In this document: piece after piece, positions 6,089 to 12,483 of the stretch
Layout of the letters: each line of letters starts with the position of its first letter
How positions within the stretch are numbered: the first letter of the stretch is position 1
DNA from: Clostridiales bacterium
Lineage (GTDB): Bacteria > Bacillota > Clostridia > Peptostreptococcales > Anaerovoracaceae
Assembly: GCA_009778945.1 (NCBI GenBank)
Contig: WRFF01000040.1
Span: 1 to 12,483, forward strand
Direction of reading: 5' to 3'
DNA: 12,483 bases
Program-made: the position numbers and the translations under genes
Notes under the pieces: model-generated
Told to the model about the DNA's origin: nothing
The model's database searches: none
What the model saw: the letters and a program-made list of their open reading frames with translations, nothing else

Positions 6089-6639
6089 GGAAAGTTGTTT
6101 GGAAATTGTTTGTGGATTATGAAAAAGAAGAAAAATGGCTGAATGATATGGCGGCCAAAGGCCTCGCGTTCGAGGATTATTCTTTTGCCCGTTATGTGTT
6201 CTCGGACTGCAAGCCGGGCGAGTACATCTATCGGATCGAGCTTTTGGAAAATTCTTTCCGCAATCCGGAGAGCCAGCAGTATTTGAGCTTTATGTCCGAA
6301 ACCGGCGCAGAGCCGGTCGCAAATTGGTTCAGATGGATATATTTCCGGAAAAAAGCCGCGGAGGGGGTGTTTGAATTATACAGCGATATAGAGAGCAAAA
6401 TTGCGCATTTCAACCGGATTATGTGGCTCTTTTTCATAATCATGTGTATGGAGATCGTGATCGGACTCTCAAACATAAACATAGGCCTGCAGTTTCGTGA
6501 TGGAATCCATGACGGGGCGCCGGCCAATTTTGTGATCGGGGTCGTCTGTGTCTGTATCGGTATCGTCCTGTTTTTCCCCTTTAACCGCACGAGGCTGCAG
6601 GTGAAGAAACTGAGGCAGGATAAACTCCTGATGGAGTGA
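6085..6639 (+). CDS. DUF2812 domain membrane protein
   Basis: This 184-residue protein has the DUF2812 pattern: an N-terminal soluble part beginning with basic residues, EEKWLNDMAAKGLAFEDY (15-32), and then YIYRIELLE (47-55). After about residue 110 come two membrane helices (about 112-132 and 147-166) and a basic tail ending in LRQDK. Its biochemical role is unknown. Genes of this family usually sit directly behind a PadR regulator gene, as here with an ATGA overlap, and are therefore thought to work with it, perhaps as a membrane partner that senses or modulates stress. I see no catalytic motif. The gene ends 18 bases before a bidirectional terminator hairpin. Confidence 0.82.
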   Translation: MRKVVWKLFVDYEKEEKWLNDMAAKGLAFEDYSFARYVFSDCKPGEYIYRIELLENSFRNPESQQYLSFMSETGAEPVANWFRWIYFRKKAAEGVFELYSDIESKIAHFNRIMWLFFIIMCMEIVIGLSNINIGLQFRDGIHDGAPANFVIGVVCVCIGIVLFFPFNRTRLQVKKLRQDKLLME

Positions 6640-6657
6640 GCCCCCATAAGAAAATCC

Positions 6658-6691
6658 GGGGATTCTGTTGCCCGATCGGCTAAGAATCCCC
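6658..6691. terminator. Bidirectional terminator between convergent operons
   Basis: GGGGATTCT (6658-6666) pairs with AGAATCCCC (6683-6691). The loop contains the palindrome CCGATCGG. On the minus strand the stem is followed by GGATTTTCTT, a reasonable T-rich tail; on the plus strand TTTCATT follows, which is weaker. It lies between the DUF2812 stop and directly abuts the Fe-S subunit stop. Confidence 0.75.
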
Positions 6692-6693
6692 TT

Positions 6694-7206
6694 TCATTCC
6701 GTTTGGTATGTTATCAGTTTTCTGAGCATCTTATCTTTTTTTGACTGCTCGATATTTTCCTGCAGGTCGTATTTCAGAGCCTTAGTGGGGCACACTCTCA
6801 CGCAGGCGGGAATCAATCCGCTTTCTACCCTTTCGGCGCAGCCGTTGCATTTGCTGATCTTTCCGTCGGCGCCAAATTTCGGCGCGCCGTTCGGACAGTT
6901 CATGATGCACGAATGGCAGCCTATGCAGAGCGAAACCTCCGCAACCACCAGCCCGTTTTCGTCCTTCCCGAGGCAGCCCGTGGGGCAGCCCGCGATGCAA
7001 GGCGCGTCATCGCAATGCATGCACGCGAGGGATATATAGCCCAGCTTCTTCGTGACGGACCAAAGCGGCTTGACAGGGGAAACCTCCCGAAGCCCGCGGT
7101 CCGTCTCCGTGTCGATATCGTTTTGATCCATGCACGCGACAACGCAAGCGAAGCAGCCCGAACACCGTTCAAGATCAAAATCAAACACTTTATATTCCGT
7201 ACTCAT
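6694..7206 (-). CDS. Four-cluster ferredoxin-like electron-transfer subunit of a molybdopterin enzyme
   Basis: This 170-residue protein has four Cys groups that would hold four [4Fe-4S] clusters: C15/C18/C21/C25, C62/C65/C70/C74, C94/C97/C100/C104 and C120/C123/C135/C139. This is the DmsB/PhsB/NrfC-type beta subunit that passes electrons between a molybdopterin active site and a partner. An extra Cys78 lies just after the second group. The ATG at 7204-7206 is chosen because it overlaps the TGA of the catalytic-subunit gene (ATGA, 7203-7206), while a longer in-frame start exists 30 bases upstream. There is no signal peptide and no membrane-anchor gene, so the electron partner is probably the FAD protein encoded in the same operon rather than the quinone pool. 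It is the last gene before the terminator. Confidence 0.9.
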   Translation of the reverse strand: MSTEYKVFDFDLERCSGCFACVVACMDQNDIDTETDRGLREVSPVKPLWSVTKKLGYISLACMHCDDAPCIAGCPTGCLGKDENGLVVAEVSLCIGCHSCIMNCPNGAPKFGADGKISKCNGCAERVESGLIPACVRVCPTKALKYDLQENIEQSKKDKMLRKLITYQTE

Positions 7207-9347
7207 TCCCTGCCACCTGCCTTTTCGACCTTGCAAAGAAGCGATTTAAATCCCGGGAACCCCGATATGGGGTCAAGGTAATCCGCTTCGATCAGTGTGT
7301 TTACGTCGGCGCCCGCATAATCGTGATAGATCGACACGACGCCCGTCTGCACCAGTTCGCTGATATTTGCCTTTACCTTTATCCGCCCTTTCGGCGTGGA
7401 AATGCTGATTTCATCGCCCTGGCCGACGCCCAGACCGGCCGCGTCATCTTTGTTTATATCCGCGCTCGGCATGGGCCTCAAACTTTGGATCCAGGGAAGC
7501 CGGAACATTTCGCTGTGTTGATACATCGGCAGCCTGGAGCCTGTATTCAGGATAAACGGATATTTCTTCGCGAGTTCGGGCTGAGCCGTTTCACTCATTT
7601 TCGAGGGTTTGTATACAGGCAGCGGCGAGCAGGACGGCTGCAATTTTTTAATGACTTCCGAAACGCATTCGACTTTGCCGCTGGGGGTGTGAAAGCCTTC
7701 TTCCTCGTATTTTTTGAATTTCAGCGGGGTTTGCGGCGCCATCACCCCTGACGGAAGTCCCTTCAGTTCGGACAGCGTTATGCCGCTCGGCTCCAGTATC
7801 CAGTCGAGATTGTGTTCATAGCCTTTTCTCATAAGATCGTCGCCGATATCCAGCCGCTTTGCCAGCTCAAATATCACGTCTGTATCGGATTTTGATTCGT
7901 ACAGCGGCGCGATCGCCGGGGTGGTATAGAGCACATACCCGTTCGGATAGGTCTTCAGCTCGCCCCTCTCCACGGAAGTGCAGGCGGGGAGGACGATATC
8001 CGCGTATTTGCACGTCTCGGTAAAGAAGATGTCAACATCAACAAAAAACTCGAGCTTCTTCAGCGCGTTGGCCGTCCTCTCCGTATCCGGCCACATTCGA
8101 TGGTTGATCCCGAAAGCCATCAGGTATTTGATCGGATAGGGCTTTTCGTCCAGTATCTGTCCGTGCAGCCTCCCGCCGTGCGCGTCATCGGTCAGCTCCA
8201 TCCATACGGGGAATTCTTCGGCCCCGAGGCGCGGCGCGTATTCGGACAGCGGTTTTGGAGGCGTCTGATACTCCTTCGTACGGGTAGGAAAGCCGGAAGC
8301 TGTTTCAAGCCATGTAGTGTCCTTGAACACATTCCCGCCTTTGACGTCGATATTGCCTGTCAGGGCGATCAGCAGCATGGCCGCCCTGTAATTTTGGAGC
8401 CCGTTTGTATGGTGTACGACAGGAGCCGAACTCGGCATAAAAGCGGCAGGTTTTGTCTCCGCGTACATCCGGGCCGCTTCCAGGATCCGCTCGGCCGGAA
8501 CGCCTGTGATTTCCTCCGCTTTTTCCGGCGTAAACGTCAGGGCATATTCCCTGTATTCGTCAAACCCATGAACGTACCTGCTGACAAAATCTTTATCGTA
8601 CAATTCTTCGCTGATGATCACGCGGGCCATGGCGAGCGCCAGAGCGCCGTCCGTACCGGGTTTCAGCTTCAGATGGATGTCGGCGTGCGCGGCCATCGGC
8701 GTTACTCTCGGGTCGACAACGATCATCTTCATCCCGTTTTCTTTTTTATCAAGAATCGCGCGCGCCTGCGTCGAGTTCGTATAAAACGGGTTGCTGCTCC
8801 AAACGAGCAGGCAATTTGTATTCGGGAGGTCCGGATAGGCAAATGAACCGTAGTCGAGCAGCCAGGACATATACATCGCCTTGAAACAGGTGCAGGACTC
8901 GGTACAATAGTTCGGAGACCCGTAAGCATACGCCAGCCGCTGGACGAACGGGCGGATCCACTTTGTATAACCCACAAAAAAGGCAGCTTCCTCGGGCCCT
9001 TCCTCTTTTTTCAGTTTATTAAATTTATCCGCTATAACGGAATAGGCTTCTTCCCAGGATATCTCTTCAAACCGACCTGTACCTTTTTCACCCACACGCT
9101 TCATAGGGTGTTTTATCCGGTCGGGGCTGTAGACATACTGCCTCGTGGAGGCGCCCTTTGAACAGAGCGTGCCGCCGCTGTTTTTGTGTTCCAGCGTCCC
9201 CTCCACTTTGATGATTTCCCCGTCCTTGACGTACAGATCAAGGCCGCAGTGGGAATGGGGATTGCATATCGAACAAATCGATTTTTTTATTTCAATCCCC
9301 GTCTCTTCACAGGCAATTTTGCCTTTGATCAGTTTCTCCGTGTCCAT
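7203..9347 (-). CDS. Molybdopterin (Mo/W) oxidoreductase catalytic subunit, DMSO reductase superfamily
   Basis: This 714-residue protein has the full superfamily layout. An N-terminal [4Fe-4S] motif C25-x2-C28-x5-C34 and C62 (LCSKG) is followed by the molybdopterin domains and a C-terminal dinucleotide-binding domain (about 598-705, starting YPFILNTGSR and containing GDEISISTPKGRIKVKA). The expected metal-ligand position after YGSPNY (142-147) falls in a Cys-rich stretch with C148, C152 and C154; C154 aligns best with the Cys/Ser/Sec ligand, so Cys ligation is likely. The middle spacing x5 is longer than the usual x3. There is no twin-arginine signal, so the enzyme should be cytoplasmic. GAGGTGA lies 5 bases before the ATG, and the upstream FAD gene ends 3 bases away. 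The substrate is not identifiable; dehydroxylases, hydratases and sulphur or N-oxide reductases all share this architecture. Confidence 0.92.
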   Translation of the reverse strand: MDTEKLIKGKIACEETGIEIKKSICSICNPHSHCGLDLYVKDGEIIKVEGTLEHKNSGGTLCSKGASTRQYVYSPDRIKHPMKRVGEKGTGRFEEISWEEAYSVIADKFNKLKKEEGPEEAAFFVGYTKWIRPFVQRLAYAYGSPNYCTESCTCFKAMYMSWLLDYGSFAYPDLPNTNCLLVWSSNPFYTNSTQARAILDKKENGMKMIVVDPRVTPMAAHADIHLKLKPGTDGALALAMARVIISEELYDKDFVSRYVHGFDEYREYALTFTPEKAEEITGVPAERILEAARMYAETKPAAFMPSSAPVVHHTNGLQNYRAAMLLIALTGNIDVKGGNVFKDTTWLETASGFPTRTKEYQTPPKPLSEYAPRLGAEEFPVWMELTDDAHGGRLHGQILDEKPYPIKYLMAFGINHRMWPDTERTANALKKLEFFVDVDIFFTETCKYADIVLPACTSVERGELKTYPNGYVLYTTPAIAPLYESKSDTDVIFELAKRLDIGDDLMRKGYEHNLDWILEPSGITLSELKGLPSGVMAPQTPLKFKKYEEEGFHTPSGKVECVSEVIKKLQPSCSPLPVYKPSKMSETAQPELAKKYPFILNTGSRLPMYQHSEMFRLPWIQSLRPMPSADINKDDAAGLGVGQGDEISISTPKGRIKVKANISELVQTGVVSIYHDYAGADVNTLIEADYLDPISGFPGFKSLLCKVEKAGGRE

Positions 9348-9350
9348 TGG

Positions 9351-10622
9351 TCACCTCATTTCCGAAAAAGTTTTTTCAATACCCGGAAATTTTTCATAAA
9401 GCCTGTTCATGGCCGGGCTTTCGTCCGTGAATCCGCGCAGCGCATCTTTGGCCAACAGGCCTTTTGTCAGATGGTATTTCAAAATGCCGGAAATTTCCGG
9501 GATATCGAACAGGTTGATTCCCGTCAGTTTTCGATCTGTGAAGACGAGCCGTATATAGCGGCTGTTCGCTCTGTCCGCTTCTTCGTATATCTCATCCCCG
9601 TTATTGACATCGCCCGCCCCCGCAAAATCGTGACCAAAAAAATGCGTGAAATTGTGAGGGATTGTGCCGGAATACCTGGCTCTTCTTCCCGCGAGATTTT
9701 GCCCCGCAATCCTGCCCTGCAAACGCGCGGCGCTCACAAGCCCGAGCATCTGCGCCTCTCCGCCCGCGCCCGGCGCCCGGCAGACGTCTCCGGCAGCATA
9801 GACCCCTTCCGCGCTCGTTTCCAGATATTCGTTCACGAGAATGCCTTTGTCTGTCTTTATTTGCCCGGGGTTGACAAACGAGATATTCGGGCCTGCGCCC
9901 GCGCAGACAACAATATGATCAAAAACCTCTTCCGCCTGACTTCCGGAAAAGCGAACGGAAAAGCTGTTTCCGTTCTTTTCGGCTTTTTCCGCCAAAGCGC
10001 CAAATACCAAGCGTATACCTTTTTCTTCAAGGATCCGGTGGATTATTTCCGAGCAGTTTTCGTGTGCGGCCAAAGGGAAAATGCTCTTTGCGAAATCCGT
10101 CAGCGTCACCGCAAAACCGGCGTCCGCAAGAGCTTCGACGGCCTTCACGCCGATCATCGAAGCGCCGACCACCAGAGCGCGTTTTCTGTCCGAGCCGAGA
10201 ATTTCCTTGAATCTTACGGCGTCATCCGCCGTCCGCAGCATGCAGACGGAGTCTTTCAGAGATTGAAATACGCCCGGCAGCATCGGGGCGGCCCCGGCAG
10301 CAATGACGCATTTGTCATAGCTTATCTCCTGCCCGCCGGCCGTTTTCACAACCCGGTTTTCGGCGTCAAGGCTTGTCACGGATGATCCGAAGAGACGGGT
10401 GACGCCATATTGATCATAAAAATCAAACCCGTCGCCATACGGAAACAGTTCTTTGTATTCGATTTTCCCGGATGCAAAATACGTGGCAAGCATCGGATTA
10501 AAGGCCGGCAGGCTCGTATCGGAAACCACATATAACGCACCGCGGTAACCCGCTCCTCTTGCGGCTTTGACACATTCCGCAGAGGCTAAACCGTTTCCGA
10601 TAATAACCGAAGATTCAAGCAT
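9351..10622 (-). CDS. FAD-dependent NAD(P)-type oxidoreductase (Pyr_redox family), electron-transfer partner
   Basis: This 423-residue flavoprotein has an FAD Rossmann motif GNGLAS (9-14), CVIAAGAAP (105-113), a second NAD(P)-binding Rossmann region ALVVGASMIGVKAVEAL (149-165) and the second FAD signature GVYAAGDVC (273-281). This is the rubredoxin reductase/NirB-like plan. The redox-active CxxC of thioredoxin or glutathione reductases is absent, so it most likely moves electrons between NAD(P)H and an Fe-S protein. A C-terminal domain (about 320-423) follows. AGAGGTG precedes the ATG, and the molybdopterin gene starts 3 bases after this stop. The tight arrangement suggests that flavoprotein, Fe-S subunit and molybdopterin subunit form one soluble enzyme system. 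The direction of electron flow is not determined by sequence. Confidence 0.87.
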   Translation of the reverse strand: MLESSVIIGNGLASAECVKAARGAGYRGALYVVSDTSLPAFNPMLATYFASGKIEYKELFPYGDGFDFYDQYGVTRLFGSSVTSLDAENRVVKTAGGQEISYDKCVIAAGAAPMLPGVFQSLKDSVCMLRTADDAVRFKEILGSDRKRALVVGASMIGVKAVEALADAGFAVTLTDFAKSIFPLAAHENCSEIIHRILEEKGIRLVFGALAEKAEKNGNSFSVRFSGSQAEEVFDHIVVCAGAGPNISFVNPGQIKTDKGILVNEYLETSAEGVYAAGDVCRAPGAGGEAQMLGLVSAARLQGRIAGQNLAGRRARYSGTIPHNFTHFFGHDFAGAGDVNNGDEIYEEADRANSRYIRLVFTDRKLTGINLFDIPEISGILKYHLTKGLLAKDALRGFTDESPAMNRLYEKFPGIEKTFSEMR

Positions 10623-10658
10623 GGTACACCTCTATACTATCGGCAGAGCAGGCGCAAA

Positions 10659-11456
10659 CTACAGATATTTTTTGCAGGTCTTCCGGACAAATTCAACGAA
10701 TTCCTCCAAGCAGACAACCTGCGGATAGTGCCCGCAAGGCAGCAGGGTCCACGGACGTCCGCCGCGTTCGGCCGTCGTCATATTTGCGTAGGCCATCCAG
10801 TACGGTGTCCACGCCCCGATGCTGAATTCCAGATTGGGCATTTTCTCAAGCTCTTCTTTTGTATAGGAATCCATATCCACCGTGCCCAAATAGTATTCGG
10901 CCCAGTACTCGTTGTTGGCTTCGACCCGTTTGAGGAAATCCTCCCCGAAGGCCTTCCAGTTGTCCCAATTGCAGATAAAGGACACGTCCCGCGGCGAGAA
11001 GCCCTTGCACATAGGGCCGAACGTCCCGTAGATCGCGTCAAAGAAATCAAACCCGGTTTTGGGGATCGGCGTATCATTCATCAAAGCGGCCTCATGGGCG
11101 ATCAGGTTCCGCGCAACTTCCGGAAAATATTTGCCGATAGCCAGCACCGCCTGCCCGCCGGAACTGCACCCGTAGATGGAGGCCGGCGCCATGTCCAGCG
11201 CTTTAATGATTTCCGCCACGTCCGAGGCGATCATTTTGGGCGTGACGTGCTGGTTTTCCTTCGGCATGGACCGGGTCCCGCCGCGCATATCAAACGTCAG
11301 CACCGTGAATTCGTCCGCGAGCATATCCCCGACTTTGCTGTAATGCTCGCAATCGTTGACCCCGTCGGGCACAAGCACCAGCGCCGGGCCGGAGCCTCTC
11401 CGCTCGCAATAAAAATCCACGTCATTCACCTTTACCGTAAGAATTTCTTTTGACAT
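10659..11456 (-). CDS. Alpha/beta fold hydrolase, first gene of the molybdopterin operon
   Basis: This 265-residue protein has a standard alpha/beta hydrolase start: GSGPALVLVPDG (21-32, oxyanion region) and FDMRGGTRS (55-63). The nucleophile elbow YGCSSGG has Ser98. The catalytic His is probably His243 in LLPCGHYPQV. The usual GxxD acid after strand 6 is replaced here by IGAWTPYW (213-220), so the acid must come from elsewhere or the activity may be altered. The ATG at 11454-11456 has AAGGGAG 7 bases upstream (11464-11470) and is preferred to a TTG start 24 bases earlier. It sits 36 bases before the FAD oxidoreductase gene behind a good promoter. It could release an acyl or ester group to make the substrate of the molybdopterin enzyme, but this is only suggested by position. 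Confidence 0.85.
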   Translation of the reverse strand: MSKEILTVKVNDVDFYCERRGSGPALVLVPDGVNDCEHYSKVGDMLADEFTVLTFDMRGGTRSMPKENQHVTPKMIASDVAEIIKALDMAPASIYGCSSGGQAVLAIGKYFPEVARNLIAHEAALMNDTPIPKTGFDFFDAIYGTFGPMCKGFSPRDVSFICNWDNWKAFGEDFLKRVEANNEYWAEYYLGTVDMDSYTKEELEKMPNLEFSIGAWTPYWMAYANMTTAERGGRPWTLLPCGHYPQVVCLEEFVEFVRKTCKKYL

Positions 11457-11463
11457 AACCGTT

Positions 11464-11470
11464 CTCCCTT
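11464..11470 (-). promoter_or_regulatory. Ribosome binding site deciding the hydrolase start
   Basis: AAGGGAG on the minus strand lies 7 bases before the ATG at 11454-11456 and supports that start over the upstream TTG at 11478-11480. Confidence 0.65.
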
Positions 11471-11525
11471 CCGCGCGCAATATATTTTTTGGGGGAAGCG
11501 CCGAATAAACGTATTCCCATAAATT

Positions 11526-11554
11526 ATTATATGCGCATTGATCCGCGGCGGCAA
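11526..11554 (-). promoter_or_regulatory. Promoter of the hydrolase-FAD-Mo-FeS operon
   Basis: On the minus strand TTGCCG (11549-11554) and a perfect TATAAT (11526-11531) are separated by exactly 17 bases. Transcription would start near 11519, giving a leader of about 63 bases. In that leader GGGAA and TTCCC can pair, weakly. Confidence 0.7.
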
Positions 11555-11566
11555 TCAGAGTATTGT
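11538..11566 (+). promoter_or_regulatory. Divergent promoter candidate for the aldo/keto reductase gene
   Basis: TTGATC (11538-11543) and TATTGT (11561-11566) are 17 bases apart, each matching consensus at four of six positions. It overlaps the leftward promoter head to head, so the two promoters would probably exclude each other. Confidence 0.45.
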
Positions 11567-11579
11567 AAATAAGTACAAT
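11562..11579. promoter_or_regulatory. 18-base palindromic operator candidate
   Basis: ATTGTA (11562-11567) and TACAAT (11574-11579) are perfect inverted repeats around 6 bases. The site overlaps the -10 of the rightward promoter and lies just upstream of the -35 of the leftward one. A bound regulator could therefore repress the reductase and affect the operon. No regulator gene is adjacent. Confidence 0.5.
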
Positions 11580-11619
11580 GATTTATGAATCCACACGCAT
11601 GGAATAGGAGTGACACGTC

Positions 11620-12483
11620 ATGGAAAAAAGAAATTTCAACGGCAGGGACATCTCTTTGCTGGGGTTCGGGCTTATGCGCCTGCCGAGAAAACCGGGCAAC
11701 CCGTCCGATATCGACCTTGAGGCTTCTTCGAAGCTTGTGGATTTTGCGATCGCGAACGGTATCAACTATTTTGACACAGCCTATACCTACGACGGAAGCG
11801 AGGCTTTTGCGGGCTGCGCGCTTTCAAATTATTCGCGCGACACTTACTGTCTCGCCACAAAATGCCCGCCGTGGAAGATCAAAAACACCGATGATTTCGA
11901 GCGTATTTTTGCGGAACAACTCGCGCGCTGCAGGACCGGTTATTTTGATTTTTACCTGGTTCACAATATGGCGCAGGAGTCCAGGCGGGCGGCGGGAAAC
12001 GAGGAATATTTTGAAAGCTTCGTCCGGCTCGGTATGCATGAGATGCTGAAACGGAAAAAGGCCGAGGGAAAAATCCGGAATATCGGCTTCTCTTTTCACG
12101 GCACGGCAGATCTGCTTCTGCGGCTTGTCGACCGGTATGAATGGGATTTTTCCCAGGTTCAAGTGAACTATATCGACTGGATAACCACAGACGCAAAGCG
12201 TCAATACGAAATATTGACAGAGCACAATATCCCGGTCGTCGTTATGGAGCCCCTGCGCGGCGGCACGATGGCGACGCTGAGCGAAGACGCGGCCGCGCTG
12301 CTGAAAAAGGCCAGGCCAGGCGCAAGCCTGGCGAGCTGGGGCATTCGCTACGCGGCGTCGCTGCCGAATGTCGTCACGGTCCTCAGCGGCATGAATGAAA
12401 TGGGACAGCGCAAAGACAATATCGCGACGATGGACGGTTTTCAGCCGGTCACCGAAGCGGAAAAAGAAGTCCTGTATGAAGCC
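11620..12483 (+). CDS. Aldo/keto reductase, C-terminally incomplete (window edge)
   Basis: 288 codons are open to the end of the window without a stop. The N-terminal LLGFGLMRLP (13-22) and the NADP(H)-dependent aldo/keto reductase tetrad are visible: Asp52 and Tyr57 in FDTAYTY, Lys81 in ATKCP and His115 in YLVHNM. The segments GKIRNIGFSFHG (150-161), VVVMEPLRGG (206-215) and TVLSGMNEM (253-261) resemble the COG1453 subgroup, whose members usually carry a C-terminal [4Fe-4S] ferredoxin-like domain; that part would lie beyond the window. The enzyme would reduce an aldehyde or ketone with NADPH in the cytoplasm, and its substrate is unknown. AGGAG (11606-11610) lies 9 bases before the ATG. The gene is divergent from the molybdopterin operon across a shared control region. 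Confidence 0.88.
   Translation, partial: MEKRNFNGRDISLLGFGLMRLPRKPGNPSDIDLEASSKLVDFAIANGINYFDTAYTYDGSEAFAGCALSNYSRDTYCLATKCPPWKIKNTDDFERIFAEQLARCRTGYFDFYLVHNMAQESRRAAGNEEYFESFVRLGMHEMLKRKKAEGKIRNIGFSFHGTADLLLRLVDRYEWDFSQVQVNYIDWITTDAKRQYEILTEHNIPVVVMEPLRGGTMATLSEDAAALLKKARPGASLASWGIRYAASLPNVVTVLSGMNEMGQRKDNIATMDGFQPVTEAEKEVLYEA

Noticed and set aside
8880..8935. Possible selenocysteine site at the molybdenum ligand
   Set aside because: The ligand region is encoded by ordinary Cys codons with no in-frame TGA, so selenocysteine is not needed.
9186..10385. Plus-strand open frame (399 codons) opposite the FAD oxidoreductase and molybdopterin genes
   Set aside because: No recognisable motif, no ribosome site, and it spans the junction of two well-supported genes on the other strand.

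Overview
The window looks like chromosomal DNA from an anaerobic, GC-rich member of the Clostridia/Firmicutes. The basis is strong AGGAGG-type ribosome sites, a PadR/DUF2812 pair, a crotonase of the butyrate type, an oxygen-sensitive-looking molybdopterin/Fe-S/FAD operon without any quinone or Tat component, and a COG1453-like aldo/keto reductase. This assignment is inference, since there is no rRNA or marker gene here. No tRNA, CRISPR array or complete insertion sequence was seen.

Region 1 (1-2564, minus strand) is a tightly packed operon. It starts with a double-DUF1538 membrane protein (816-2564), followed by two small PII-like proteins (463-819 and 114-461) and the first 30 codons of surE (1-90), which runs off the window. 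The 4-base overlap and 1-base gap suggest translational coupling. The likely theme is a cation/proton transporter controlled by a PII-type sensor pair.

Region 2 (2565-5410, plus strand) follows a 199-base divergent intergenic region with a promoter and a perfect hairpin. It holds a catalytically intact short-chain enoyl-CoA hydratase (2764-3546) and a CocE/NonD-type serine hydrolase (3656-5410), separated by about 110 bases containing a stem-loop.

Region 3 (5411-5746) is a 336-base gene-free stretch. It contains a hairpin, a 112-base element bounded by 28-base inverted repeats (24/28 matching; possible MITE or IS remnant), and a promoter overlapped by a 17-base direct repeat. These lead into a PadR regulator gene (5747-6088) overlapping a DUF2812 membrane protein gene (6085-6639). 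The operon converges on the next one at a bidirectional terminator (6658-6691).

Region 4 (6694-11456, minus strand) is a four-gene operon: alpha/beta hydrolase, FAD/NAD(P) pyridine-nucleotide-disulphide-type oxidoreductase, molybdopterin catalytic subunit, and four-cluster ferredoxin-like subunit. Short gaps or an overlap join the last three. No membrane anchor or signal peptide is present, so I infer a soluble NAD(P)H-linked molybdenum (or tungsten) enzyme acting on an unknown small molecule, with the hydrolase perhaps preparing the substrate. This is the most interesting candidate system in the window.

Region 5 (11457-12483) is a compact divergent control region in which two promoters overlap next to an 18-base palindrome. 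It drives the operon leftward and an aldo/keto reductase gene (11620 to the window edge, incomplete) rightward, which suggests shared regulation.
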